Assembly: GCA_009103225.1 (NCBI GenBank)
Contig: RHPI01002568.1
Location: 236,282 to 300,281 of the forward strand
Reading direction: 5' to 3'
Source of the DNA: Chlorokybus atmophyticus
Taxonomy: Eukaryota > Streptophyta > Chlorokybophyceae > Chlorokybales > Chlorokybaceae
DNA: 64,000 nucleotides
Every line of letters starts with the position of its first letter. Position 1 is the first letter of the stretch. The position numbers and the translations under genes were made by a program. The notes under the pieces are model-generated. The model was not told the origin of the DNA and made no database searches. It saw only the letters and a list, made by a program, of their open reading frames with translations. Positions 9,466 through 20,866 of this stretch are shown in pieces.

Positions 9466-12208
9466 TGTTGCAGAAGCCGTCGTCTACCAGGTGGACATTC
9501 CCTACGCTGGAGAACCTCTGTACGCGCATTGTGCCGGGAAAGAGCACGAAGTAGTGTCAGCGAGTTGAGCTGCAGCTCTCAGCTTAGACCAGAGTCGCTT
9601 ACACAATGCCTAGCAAGGAGCCAACAGCATGCTAGGGTAAAGGGCACGAACAGCTCAGCTGTCAGCGCTTATGGCTGATGAGCTTGAGCAGCCAAGCATG
9701 GTACAGAAGAGCGAGTTGTGTCCAATGCTTTTCATTGCAATGATGAGCGCAGCGACTGGATGCCACTGCCGGAAATGTTTGATAGAGCGCGAGCATGCCA
9801 GGCATGCAGCGGACTGCAAATCGGTTGCTGTTAGTAGTATGAGGTGCGTAGATTAGGTGCAGCAATAGACACCACAAGAACTGTTGAATCCTGTGTTTGT
9901 AGTAATAATCTGCTCACAGCTGATTGCTTGCTGTACACTTGCGGCGTCTGCTGGCTGCGAGTCATGCTCCGTAATGAAGGCACGCTTCCATCCTGTGTGT
10001 ACTTGCATGCGCGTGCCCGCGCGTGCATGTATAGACTGTCCATGTGTTGCTGATGCAAAGCAATACAACGTAGCACTCAAGCAGACAGCAACATAACAGC
10101 AACAGAGCCTGGCAGAAAGCAAGCAATTAAGCGGCCAGGGCAACTACACTATGTGCGTGCAAGAGGAGGGCGAGGGCGGGTGGGCAGCAAGGCAGGGATA
10201 GGACAAGCAGCAGACCGCAGCAAACCAGTAGCAGACCTGGCAGTACAGTATCCAATTAGCCCAGGTCCGCTCAACACCAACAGCAACGCAGCAGAGACGA
10301 CAGCAGGGCAGGCAGGGGAGGGGCGAGGCGGGATGCTGTGCTTGCTGTGCAGTGTACTGAATGTTGGCCGCCATCAGCGGTATCCGAACTGTTAGTGTAA
10401 AGCCGAAAGCCCGAACTGTCTCTTAGTGCAAACGACTGCAGGCATTGTGATAACGGGCACAACACACGCAGGTCCATAACAGCAACAGTAACAGTAACAG
10501 CACATTGGTCGTTGGTACATGTGTGTCGAGTAAGCCAGCAGGACAGGGCAGTCAGTAGCACTCAGCAGCACTCTGGCACAGCACAGCACGCAGGATGCAA
10601 CTGCAAGACCAACACAGACTGTGCATGTATGAATGTACACACAGGCATGAGATTGCAGTTGCAACAGCAAACAACCGGACCATCATGTGTGTCTGTGTGC
10701 GCGCACACGCACTTATAGACACACGAGGGCGCATTCCAGCACTGGCACAACAACAACAACGTTGACTAAGTACCGCGCCGCGGCGTGGGCTTGCGTGCGT
10801 GCAGAACCATGACAACTCTGTAACAACAAGACTTCTCGCTGGTACTTCTTGTACTACCCGTGTTTGTGGCTGTTGTGGTTGAGCGAGCGCTTCATTAACA
10901 AATGTTGAGTTGTGTGTTGTTGTTGGGCGACTAGCAGCAGCCAAGCCACCACGATCACCACCGCCAACAACCAGATCAACACCACACTCATCCACTACCA
11001 CTACCGCGGCGGCACATCACCGAACACGTCCCCACCGACATCGCCAACGCAAAAGGTGGAGTGGCACTTGTGTGACCGTGCTGCAAAGCGTGACTGATGC
11101 TTCGATGTGCGCGCGAACATGTGCGTGCGCGTGCATGAGTGTATATCACGCATTTGTACTGTGTCACATGCAGGTAACATGCTTGTGGTTGCAGGCACTT
11201 GTCTGAGAATGCACCGACGGACCACAACTCCATAGCGCGAAGGGGCATACCTCGTCGCGCATGTGCAAGACGTTCCCACGTGGACGTTAACACGTGGACG
11301 CTGTTGTGCAGCGATTGCGCGTGTTGACGGGGGCGGTGGGCGGACACGAGGCAGCACACTGCGGCAGCGCACAAAAGTAGTCATTAGCTATCAACCATAT
11401 GGTTGGGAAGCAGCGACGCGGACGACATACTAATTGAGCATGTAAATGAGTACACACCACCAGACGTTTATCGTTATTTGCTCAGTGTAACAATGTGGTG
11501 AACTAACATCATGATCAGCAACAACAGTAGCAACATCCACGACTTGGCACTGATGCGGTTGCACATACCTCTGGCATAGTAGTGTTCCGTGCAATCTCAG
11601 GCGCTGTGTACAAACCACCACCACCACCACCACATAGTGACAAGCCACGCTACTGATAATTCAGCACAGCAGGCCAGCGGGGCAGTGTATGAGGCGAGCT
11701 GAACTTGGAGCTTCCCCATCATATAACATATTGCTGCCTGCTCCTGAGGAGACGGAGTAACAACATGTCACGCACTGTGCAACACCATTGATACCCCAAA
11801 CCGAGAGGGCAGAGGACTTTGAGTTTGCGCACTCAGCACATATCAACGTTGTTGTTGTGAAAGTGCTTGGAATGCGCCCACGTGTGTCTGCTTGAGAATG
11901 TGTGCGCGCACACAGATACGCATACTTATCCAGTTGTGTGCCTCTACAATTGCAGCCCATGCCTTCGTGTTCACGCACGCACGCACGCGCACACACACAC
12001 AACTAAGTTGTCACAAAGTGGGACAGTAAGCTGCATCGTTGGACGCTAATTCGTGCTTTTATGCCTTCGATAGGGAGCATGACTTGTACCCGTTAGACAC
12101 CGCAAGTGTAAAGTAAGCGGTGTAAGCAGTGTAAAGTACAAAGTCAGCTCTGTGCTCAAATTTTAATGCTAACACAGACTTCAACATTCCTTGTGGTTGT
12201 CTGCAACA
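9466..12208. other. Intergenic region between convergent ARM genes
   Basis: No gene is supported between the stop at 9465 and the convergent ARM gene ending at 12209. The first 70 bp downstream (GGTGGACATTCCCTACGCTGGAGA) recurs after the other plus-strand copy near 20803. From about 10805 to 11680 lies a diverged copy of the last exon and 3' flank of the stalk-protein gene at 28.9-29.7 kb, annotated separately. The rest is AC/GT-rich sequence with a short CCA-triplet run near 11610. Confidence 0.6.
10805..11680 (+). pseudogene. Relic of a stalk-protein C-terminal exon and 3' flank
   Basis: The sequence parallels about 28945-29680: CATGACAACTCTGT at the start, then GTTGAGTTGTGT, the tail exon, CACATGCAGGTAA and GGCACTTGTCTGA. 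The open frame at 10912-11097 encodes NNQINTTLIHYHYRGGTSPN and TSPPTSP, versus [20 protein letters not shown] in the 27-29 kb gene. The relic lacks the signal peptide, ectodomain and transmembrane exons, and continues past the position where the other copy has a stop. It is most likely a partial duplicate. The tail is more conserved than the surrounding non-coding sequence, so it may have been coding until recently. Confidence 0.55.
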
Positions 12209-12313
12209 TCACTGCTCAAGATTCCCGAGCGCCATTCTCGCTTGTTCCCGACAGCGTGGTTCACCATCTCGAAGCGCCTTCAGCGGTGCAACAGCCCCAG
12301 CCGCAATGATGGC
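11956..12313. repeat. 358-bp block also present at 17821-18178 (original context)
   Basis: This block covers the 3' end of the minus-strand ARM gene and its flank, and reads identically at 17821-18178 (offset 5865). Here it sits in continuous coding and flanking sequence, so this is the natural location. Confidence 0.9.
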
Positions 12314-13833
12314 CGCCACAACACTTTTGTTACCAGACGAAAGACTTTGAAGTGCTCTTATAGCTGCAAGCTTGCATGCCGGTATGGTTGACGTGCACAG
12401 CAGCGTCACCAATGGTTTGATAGCTCCAGCCCCGCTGATTGCCAGCTGGAGCACGGTACTGCCAGCAGCAATGTCGGCGAGGGCATCAGCGGCGTGCTGC
12501 TGACATGTTGGCGTGCTCGCGTCCAACAGAGCCACAAGGGCAGCAAGGACACCAGCCCACGCAGTGGCCGCCCTGTGGTCCGCGGTCCAGAAAGCAATAT
12601 TGCTCAGGGCTCTCGCCGCCTCTTCCTGGCAAGATGAGTCGTCATCATTCAGAACAGACACAAGCGCAGCAATGGCTCCAGATTCTATGTCGGCCGCACC
12701 GCGTGCGTGGCTGGTCAGGAAGCGGAGAGATTTCGTGGCAGCCAGTTTGCATTCTGGTGCGCTGCGAAGCAGTGATACCAGCGGCGCAATAGCTCCAGCG
12801 CTGCTTATAGACACCCTGAATTCGGCATTGTATGAAGCAATGCTACCGAGGGCTTCAGCTGCGTACTGCTGGCATCCTTTCGTTCCCGTGCTCAGCAGCG
12901 CCACGAGGGTGGGAATGGCTCCAGCCCGCGCAATGGCCGCCCTGTGGTCTGCGACATGAACAGCAAGATTGCTCAGGGCTCTCGCCGCCTCCTCCTGGCA
13001 AGCTGGTGTGTCATCATTGAGAACCGCCACCAGAGCAGAGATGGCTACAATCTCAAGACTCGCTGCAACATCTGCATGGGTGGTCAGGATGCGGAGCGCT
13101 GTTGCAGCAGCCAACTGGCAGGCTGTTGTGCCTGCACGAAGCAGCGCCACCAGCGGCGCAATCGCTCCGGCTGTGCTCATAGCCACTTTGTTCTCATCGT
13201 TGTCCAAAGCAAGGTTGGCAAGTGCTCTGGCTGCACGCTCCTGGCATGTTGGCGCGCCTGTGTGCAGCAGCGCTACCAGAGGGGCAATGGCTCCTGCCAT
13301 GGCGATTGCCGTGTTCCAAGTGATGCTGGACTGTGCCAAGATGCCTAGCACGTCTGCTGCTCGCTTCTTGCAGTTCGCTGTACCGTTCGCTGTACCATCG
13401 TGCAAAAGTTGAACCAACTCTCCAACTGCGCCAGCTGCAGCAACGGCATCACATTCGCCATCCACTGCCATGGCGCGCAAGGCACTCAGGGCCTTTTCTT
13501 GAATGGGCATTGACAAGCTCAGCATGAAGAGCGCACAGAGCTTGCGAGCGTCTCCTTTGCAGTGCAGGAAAAGCGTGTCTTCCATGACAATGTTACGAAC
13601 CGCTGCTTGCAGAGGGGAGGCTGCTGACTCGCTCGTGCTCGTGTTGTGTGCCGTTGGTGACAAGTCTCCGCTATGACGATTCAACCCCTGAGGGCCTGCC
13701 GAGCAGCTTGGGGCAGTTTCTGTTGGCGAGGTCGGCACCGTTGATATACTCCTGCTCTGGCGTCTTAGCGAATCTTCCAACGCGCCCCGCAGAGCGCGAT
13801 TTGGGATGAGCTCGGTGGATGACAAATTCATTC
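12209..13833 (-). CDS. ARM-repeat protein, U-box exons missing
   Basis: One open exon encodes about 540 residues. It begins at an acceptor just above 13833 with MNLSSTELIPNRALRGALED, the tail of a U-box, then a Ser/Thr-rich linker and about ten ARM repeats (GAIAPLVALLHTG, CQEEAARALSNLA, GQ/CQQYAAEALG). It ends in the family C-terminus APLKALRDGEPRCREQARMA plus LGNLEQ at 12209. The ARM frame has no stop or frameshift. The helical-bundle and U-box exons found in the plus-strand paralogs are absent: only a 139-bp intron separates it from a damaged first exon at 13973-14038. Splicing from that exon would be out of frame, so any product should start at the Met at 13831. It may be an ARM-only protein that binds partners without ligase activity, or a recent pseudogene. 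Confidence 0.75.
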
Positions 13834-13972
13834 CTGCACCGACCGGCTATAATGAGCTTGCAGCGATGTGTGCCCAGTATAACAACATCACCAAGGCCGG
13901 TTGCTGTGCAACCACAACAACGCGTATGGTGCAACCACAAGCAGTGAACTCTTACTGAACATAATTGCTGAC

Positions 13973-14038
13973 CTGCTTGGCCAACTCCTAAATCAGGTCG
14001 ATCGCTGTGAAGGCTGTCAATTTGGCAGCATCTGCCAT
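13973..14038 (-). pseudogene. First-exon remnant of the minus-strand ARM gene, with an in-frame stop
   Basis: This is the homologue of the 66-nt first exon of the family. It reads MADAAKLTAFTAIDLI, then TAG at codon 17 (13990-13988), then ELAKQ and the GTCAGC donor. In the copies at 3825 and 17484 the stop position is a coding codon. The next 139 bp join the start of the family's intron 1 to the end of its intron 4, as expected after a deletion that removed exons 2-4. Confidence 0.75.
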
Positions 14039-16279
14039 GGTGACGGTCGCTCGTGGCGAAATCAAACCGGTTCTACTAATTGTCCTTGCTTGCTTGGATT
14101 ACACAAGTCCGCAATTGGCTGCTGATATTGACAGCTTGTTTGAGTACAGCGGCCTGACGCCAGCACCTGCACGCATGCTGTTGCAAAGAACCTCTTCATG
14201 GCCAGCTTGCAAGCTTGCATTTGTGCAGTGCGGCCAAGACGGCCAATCAAATAGCTGAACAACACGTGTGTGCTCGCACATTAGCACACTTCAGTCTCAC
14301 GCAAGCTGCTCACGTCAAACAAACTGCCACGAACCGGTTTGCAAAGCACGAAGCTGACCACCACGAGCATCCATTAAGCACTAGGGACGAAAACATCCCT
14401 CTCACCCACCCACCCACCCACCCCCAGAACTAACTGCATAGAATGCAAAGCGGCATGTCCGCTGCTTTGGGACACACTCTGTCAGCAACGCGGTCCATAC
14501 ACAGGCACATTACAGACTAGTGCGGCACACTTACCTTGGCCAGGCAAGAGCAGAATTGGCAGCCAGCAGGTCTGTCGCGCGAGTCAGCCAAGAGCAGCCT
14601 TGTCCAACCCAAACAGCTGAGCTGGCGACCACCTCGCCTGCCTGTGCGACCTGGCCGGCGGCCTGGAAGAGGCCAGCAAGCAGGCGGGCGGAGACAGGCC
14701 AAGCCTGGCCGTCCAGCAGCAGCAGCTCTGTAAGCTTCTGCCTCTGCTGGCGCTTGAGCGACCTGCTTGTCCATGGTCAAGCAGCGGTAGAAGCCGAGCA
14801 GGTGGCTCAACGGCGTAAAACCGCCGCCGCCGCTGAAGGCGTCCCACGTGCAGCTGACCCACTCCTGTCAAGTCAGCCATACGTCCAAGTTGGGTCGTGT
14901 GTGCGCAGGTCCCCGGATATATGAACATGTGTGGTGATGGACAGGTACAACACATGACGCCTGAAGGCGACAGGTGTAACAGAGGTGGTTGACATGTAAC
15001 ATGCTGCCAAGCATGAACGGTACATGAGTCTACATGTACCGTTCATAGAGCGCATTGTATAGTCTAACCTCGATCTAAGTATCGTTGGGTACCAACCAAG
15101 CTGTGTTTACGGCACCTTCGGTTTATGCATATAATGACTTTTGCAAGTTTAACATGCTTCAGCGCAATAGCCTAGGCAATACGTCATCGTAAACATGTAT
15201 TGGCACATGAATGTTCATGCATGAGTCTATGCGAATGTGTAGTACATATAAACACGTATATGTATGAGTCAGTACACATGGACAATATTGTGACATGCAC
15301 TTCAACATTTTCGCGCTTGTTGTCATCACAAATGGCAATTATGGGGTGTGCTTATATCGAGTGTAATGATGCTTGAATGCGAGAGTAATTAGTCATCAAC
15401 ATTTGATTCTATACAAATGCTTTAATATTTTTACTTGAGTTGTGTTCAAGGCAAGTGCGTTTGATTACAAGGAGGCTGGACTGTCTTGAAATGTCGTTGC
15501 AGCATTCATTTGATGCGAAGCATGTGTATAAGCACATCTCGGGTATCCAAAAATGTGCTTTTCGTAATGTATACATGCATATTAAAATGCGCGTTATATA
15601 TACATATATATACATATGTATATATAATGCGCATCTGTCGCCAACAGCCTCGTTGTATATGTACACAAACGGTGCTTACAACAACAAAAAAAAAGTGTCA
15701 AGATTTACGCTGTACAAGTTATGAGTATTATGTGTACATACGTATTGATGTATGTGTTAACACTTGAAAGTCGCCATCTCTGCATCCACCATGAGTGGTT
15801 TGACAGTGCTCAGATGAAATGTGCAAGTGCCTTTATATATTCAACTTATGACATGAAATGTGCAGGTGCTTACATACATCAGACTATGTCTAACGTACCA
15901 TCATAAAACACTGCATGCCAACTTGTGTAGCTAAGGCAATCGCCACGTTATCAATAAAAATTCAAAAATTTTTTAGATTGTGCTTTAAGATAACATGCTT
16001 ATAAAAAGCTTGAACCATAATAAATTTGCTCAACAACAAGCAATGCGTGTATGCACATGGTATTTGTTGCCCCCAATAAAGCTTTCGTACATTTACAGCT
16101 CGCTATTCTTTAAATTACTACTCATGATTGTAAAGCTGAGTGGCTCATGCGCGCGTGCGTGCGTGCGTGCGTGTGATACGATGTTACATGGCTCTTCCCC
16201 ATGTATGGAACCGCGAAGACTTAACGTTTGCTCATGGCCGGGAATGAGGAGGGGGGAGAAGGGGGGGGGGGGGGGGGGG

Positions 16280-16280
16280 N
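16280..16280. other. Single N after a long G-run
   Basis: More than 19 G precede the N at the position homologous to 2642. The tract length is unknown. Confidence 0.9.
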
Positions 16281-16490
16281 TGCGACGTGGCACTGCGTTG
16301 CATATTGCAATAGACACAGTGATCTCGACTCTATGTAGAAGTGTGATGCTTGCCACTTTATGGTTGACACATGTGTATAGACGGCCTCATCTGGGATGAA
16401 TATCTGGACAATCAAGGTCTTTGCCTACACACATTATATGCAGGCACTGCGTCAAACACGTGTCGCCTTCAGGGGCTTCAGGTCAGTGAG

Positions 16491-16548
16491 ACTCTGCATA
16501 GCCAACACATGACGCCGCGTCATGTCTCATGTGTTGGCTATGCAGAGT
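16491..16548. repeat. Perfect 22-bp hairpin inside spacer module D
   Basis: The arms at 16491-16512 and 16527-16548 are exact reverse complements (outer end ACTCTGCATAG), with a 14-nt loop. Module B has only a partial counterpart near 2900-2930, so the perfect palindrome is specific to this copy. Confidence 0.85.
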
Positions 16549-16854
16549 ATGTGTTGTTGTTCGTATATCCCGGGAGTACGGCAGCAGCGCACATGACCCA
16601 GTGTGGCTGATTGACGGAGTAGGTCAGCTGCACGTGGGGCGGCCTTCAGCGGCGGCGGCGGTTTCGCCGTTGAGCCACCTGCTCGGCTACTCCTCATTGA
16701 CCATGGACAGGCAGTCCGCGCAGGCACCAGCAGAGGCAGAAGCTTACAGCGCTGCTGCTGCTGCTGGACGGCCAGGCTTGGCCTATCTACGCCCGCCTGC
16801 TGGCTGGCCTCCTCCAGGCCACCGGCCAGATCGCACAGGCAGGGGAGGTCACCA

Positions 16855-17064
16855 GCTCAGCTGGTTGGGTTGGATAAGGCTGCTTTCTATTCAGTCGCAT
16901 AGCTGCTGGCCAACTCTGCTGTTGCCTGACCGTGGTGAGTGTGCCACAGCAATATGCTTGCTCAGCTGGTTGGGTTGGATAAGGCTGCTTTCTATTCAGT
17001 CGCATAGCTGCTGGCCAACTCTGCTGTTGCCTGACCGTGGTGAGTGTGCCACACTAATATTCTT
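16855..17064 (+). repeat. 105-bp tandem duplication including a splice-donor-like site
   Basis: The unit starting GCTCAGCTGGTTGGGTTGGA at 16855 recurs at 16960. It includes CGTGGTGAGTGTGCCACA, so the donor-like GGTGAGTG is doubled. The length, 105 bp, is a multiple of three and keeps the small open frame open. Confidence 0.85.
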
Positions 17065-17483
17065 GTATTTGGACCGGTTGCATTTGTGAAACGTGTTCTG
17101 AAGCAGCGGCTTAGCATGCTGCGCAATAAGTTAGTGCGGAACGCTCTCGTGAGGTTAGTGCTTGATCGAATTGCCCGTGATATCAGCTGCATGCTTGGCA
17201 AGTTGATTGGTGGCAGTTAGTCTCAAGTAAGCAGCTTGCGCGAGACTGACGTTTGCCAGTGTGCGAGCACACGAGTGTATTCTTCAGCTGTTTGCAGTCT
17301 TGGCTGCACGGCACAGATGCAAGCTGGCCATCAAGTGCAGATTTACAACACATGTGTGCAGGTGCTGGCGTCAGGCCGCTGTAGTCAACAGAGCTGTCAA
17401 CTTCAGTCCATCGCAGACTTCTTGTGATCAAGCAAGGGCAATCCCTAGGACTGCTCTCAGTTCTCCACGAAAGCAGCATCACC

Positions 17484-20400
17484 ATGGCGGATGCTGCTTT
17501 CTCTGCAGCCTTCACGGCGGTCAACTTGATTATGGAGTTGGCATCGCAGGTCAGCGATTCTGCTCACAGCATGCACCTGTAGCGCTTATGTTGTAGTTGC
17601 ACGATTGCTAGCCAGCACTTAACCATCATTGAACTTTTTGTGGCAAGTGCATCACACACGCTGGCGTGTACACGCATATGCTTCCAGAAGCGCGTATGTG
17701 CACATATGCTTGCATGCACACGCACAAGCAGATGCAGATGCACGGAAGGTGAATCACACACGCCCGCAAGGAACATGGAAACCCACATTTGCAAGGGCGC
17801 TGCCTTCCCCGCACCTCCCCCCCATGCCTTCGTGTTCACGCACGCACGCACGCGCACACACACACAACTAAGTTGTCACAAAGTGGGACAGTAAGCTGCA
17901 TCGTTGGACGCTAATTCGTGCTTTTATGCCTTCGATAGGGAGCATGACTTGTACCCGTTAGACACCGCAAGTGTAAAGTAAGCGGTGTAAGCAGTGTAAA
18001 GTACAAAGTCAGCTCTGTGCTCAAATTTTAATGCTAACACAGACTTCAACATTCCTTGTGGTTGTCTGCAACATCACTGCTCAAGATTCCCGAGCGCCAT
18101 TCTCGCTTGTTCCCGACAGCGTGGTTCACCATCTCGAAGCGCCTTCAGCGGTGCAACAGCCCCAGCCGCAATGATGGCNGCACTTCTTGGAGTCTCTTCA
18201 GAAGCAATGCGTCGGGGACAGCTCTGTCAGCATGCCATCGCTCACCTCACTCAATCAGTCCCTGCAACGCTCTGTGGAAGCAGTTTACCAGTGCCAAAGT
18301 ACAAGCATCTACTCTTTACTGTGGAACAACAACAAAGTCACTGACCGCCTCAATGGCTGCTTGCAAGTCAGTGACTTGACAACTTGGACGCTCGTTGTGC
18401 TTCTTTTATCTACAACATTCTTTGGAGCACTAACTATCATTGCATTTCCGCCAGGACATTGAAAGCAGCTTGAACAGCCTCGACCTTGCTGGCCTGAACA
18501 ATGCAGATGGGACGCGGGGGCTGCTGACTTTCATTGCACATGAGCTAAAGGTGCACTTCAATGCGTGAAGATGACGTTGATTTTACACCTATAACGTGAT
18601 TTTAAGCCAGGACACCAAGCTGGTGGTGGCTGCAGAGGACGCAACGGTGGCAGAGGACGTGCGCGCGCTTGCACAAGCTGCTCAGGCTAGCAAGCGACAG
18701 CTGGAACATATGTTGAGCGGCATGGGCGACCTCGCTTGCCTTAAGCAAGACATTGCCTGCATGACCAGAAGGAATCAAGCCCAGTCCCCAAGCACAGACA
18801 CAGAGCTATTGGAGCTAGACTATTTGACACAGGTTGTTGCCGTGCTCGACGAGGTGGCATCCACCCACAGCGCTATTGATGCGAAGGAGCAGGCTGTGGA
18901 GTTGGGGCCGTTAGAGGGCTTCATTTGTCCGTTATCGCTGGACATCATGAGGGACCCGGTGATCATAACAGGATCTGGTCAAACATGCCAGCGCACATTG
19001 GCAGAGCATTGGTTCGCTGCTGGCAATACCACGTGCCCTATCACAGGTTAGTGTGCTAGAGTGCAGCTGTGTATTAGCAGTGAGCAAGCGGCCTTGGTGT
19101 TGTAAATTACAACTTGTAATACTGAGCACGATACATTGTACACGCATGATGCCAATTGGTGCTCACTGGTGCAGGTGTACAACTATCATCGGCCCAGCTC
19201 ATCCCGAACTACGCACTGCGGGGTGCTGTTGAGGATTGGCTGAACCGTCGAAGCACAATTACGTCACCGGCAACCTCCCCAACAACAGGTGGTGCAAGCG
19301 TCTCAGCGCCCCCCCAGGGCTCAAATCAAAGCGGTAACTTTCTAGCAGCGCTCGGCACAAGCGTGTTAGCGCTTTATCAGGTGCAAGCAGCCCGTAGTAC
19401 CCCTGCGTCTGAGGATGAGATTGTGTTGCAAAGCAGAGGGGACGCTCGCAAGCTCTGTGCGCTCGTGCAGCCGGGCATGTCCATGTCCATCTAAGTTAAA
19501 GCCCTGAGCGCATTGCGCATCATGGCAGTGAATGGGCAACATGCTGCCGTTGCTGAAGCTGGTGCCGTTGCCAAATTGATTGGTCTGTTGCGTGATGGTA
19601 CAGCGACCTGCAAGGCGCGAGCAGCAGACATTTTGTGCATATTGGCCCGGTCAAGCACCACCTCAAACACGGCAATTACCACGGCAGGAGCCATTGCCCC
19701 TCTCGTGACGCTGCTGCAGTCAGGCACACCGACATGCCAGGAGCATGCAGCAGAAGCACTAGGCACCCTGGCTTGTAACAGTGAGGAAAACCAGGTGGCT
19801 ATAAACAGGGCTGGAGCTATTGCACCGCTAGTGGCACTACTTCGTCCAGGCACAACAGCAAGCAAGTTGGCTGCTATGACAGCGCTCCGCGTCCTGACCA
19901 CCTATAAACATGCGGCGATTGTTGAGGTTGGAGCCATTTCTGCTCTGGTGACGGTTCTAAATGATGACACATCAGCTTGCCAAGAAGAAGCGGCGAGGGC
20001 GCTGAGCAATCTAGGTGAACATGTCGCAGACTATAAGGCGGCCATTGCGCGCGCTGGAGCCATTCCTATCCTTGTGGCCATGCTGAACAGGAGCACGTCA
20101 GAAGGCCAGCTAATTGCAGCGCGCTCTCTGCAACCTTGCTTATAGCTATGAGAACAAGGTGGCTATCTGCAGGGCTGGAGGTATCGGGCTGCTGGTCGCG
20201 TTGCTCCACATAACAAACGCACCAGTACTGAAACAGGCTTCTCTGAGAGCGCTCGAGATTCTCATTGGCAATGACAAAAATACTGCTGCGGACACGGTTG
20301 AGGCAGGGGTTGCACCGCTAGTGGCACTTCTTGACAACGAGGACGTGACCTGCCAAGCGTGCGCAGCAGGTGTTCTGAGTTTACTTGTCAAGAGAAGTGC

Positions 20401-20866
20401 ACTCAGCTGGACTGCCATTGCACAAGCTGGCGCCATTCCTGCCCTCGTGGCTATGCTGAGTGCGAGCAGCACGCCAACATGCCAGCAGTGCGCCGCTGAG
20501 GCCCTCGCCAACATAGCTCTTATCAACACCAAGATCAAGGTGGCAATCAGCGAGGCTGGGGCTATCAGGCCGTTGGTGAATCTACTTTGCAACTCAAGCA
20601 CACCGCAATGCAAGTGTGCAGCTATCCGAGCACTTCGATTTCTTTCCAGCAACTGTGACCTTGGTGTTGTGGCGGCAATTATTGAAGCTGGGGCCGTTGC
20701 TCCGATGAAGGCGATTCGGGATGGCAAAGAAAGCGGTTGGTCACAGGCAGCAAGAGTGCTAAAAAACCTTGGCCTAGTGTCAGAAAGTCAACGTCTGCCA
20801 GGTGGACATTCCCTACGCTGGAGACCCTCTGCGTTTACATTGCGGAGAGAGAGGATGCAGCAGTAG
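17484..20866 (+). pseudogene. Second plus-strand U-box/ARM gene, disrupted
   Basis: Exon 1 is 17484-17549 (MADAAFSAAFTAVNLIMELA plus SQ). The 5' half of exon 2 is lost at the N at 18179; its remainder ends at 18366. Exon 3 is 18455-18550, exon 4 is 18611-19046 and exon 5 starts at 19175. The U-box is preserved: CPLSLDIMRDPVIITGSGQT, CPITG, then LIPNYALRGAVEDWL. In exon 5, TAA at 19492-19494 replaces the CAA of the first gene (MSMSI then stop). The ARM frame reopens at once and shifts near 20120-20130 at a CT-rich stretch. A second open frame (20114-20866) carries the array through the C-terminus APMKAIRDGKE and past the position of the usual stop. As assembled it cannot make a full-length ligase; a truncated bundle-plus-U-box product of about 350 residues is conceivable. 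Confidence 0.8.
17821..18178. repeat. 358-bp misplaced copy of 11956-12313, ending at an N
   Basis: The copy lies inside the first intron of the second plus-strand gene, stops exactly at the N at 18179, and carries the last 105 bp of the other gene's ARM exon in antisense. After the N, sequence resumes in the middle of exon 2. A contig-end mis-join explains this better than biology. Confidence 0.85.

Larger units (their letters stand above)
14039..17483. other. Second 3.45-kb inverted-repeat spacer between divergent ARM genes
   Basis: This is a diverged duplicate of 355-3824 with the same order: module C (about 14520-15190), an AT-richer centre (15200-16100) with AATAAA at 16075-16080, a long G-run ending in N at 16280, then module D (about 16380-17090). 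A short CCCA run lies near 14404-14424. Two small open frames (14517-14810 minus and within 16529-17089 plus) repeat the MDKQ/MDRQ-AQAPAEAEA reading. Conservation of layout across both spacers argues that the spacer duplicated together with the genes. Confidence 0.6.

Noticed and set aside
12191-12391. 66-codon plus-strand open frame that also begins at 18056.
   Set aside because: It is antisense to the 3' end of the minus-strand ARM exon and appears twice only through the 358-bp misplaced copy.
16529-17089. 186-codon open frame over spacer module D, read as one protein.
   Set aside because: Its length comes from a 105-bp tandem duplication, and it crosses donor-like sites. Treated only as the small repeat-associated ORF.
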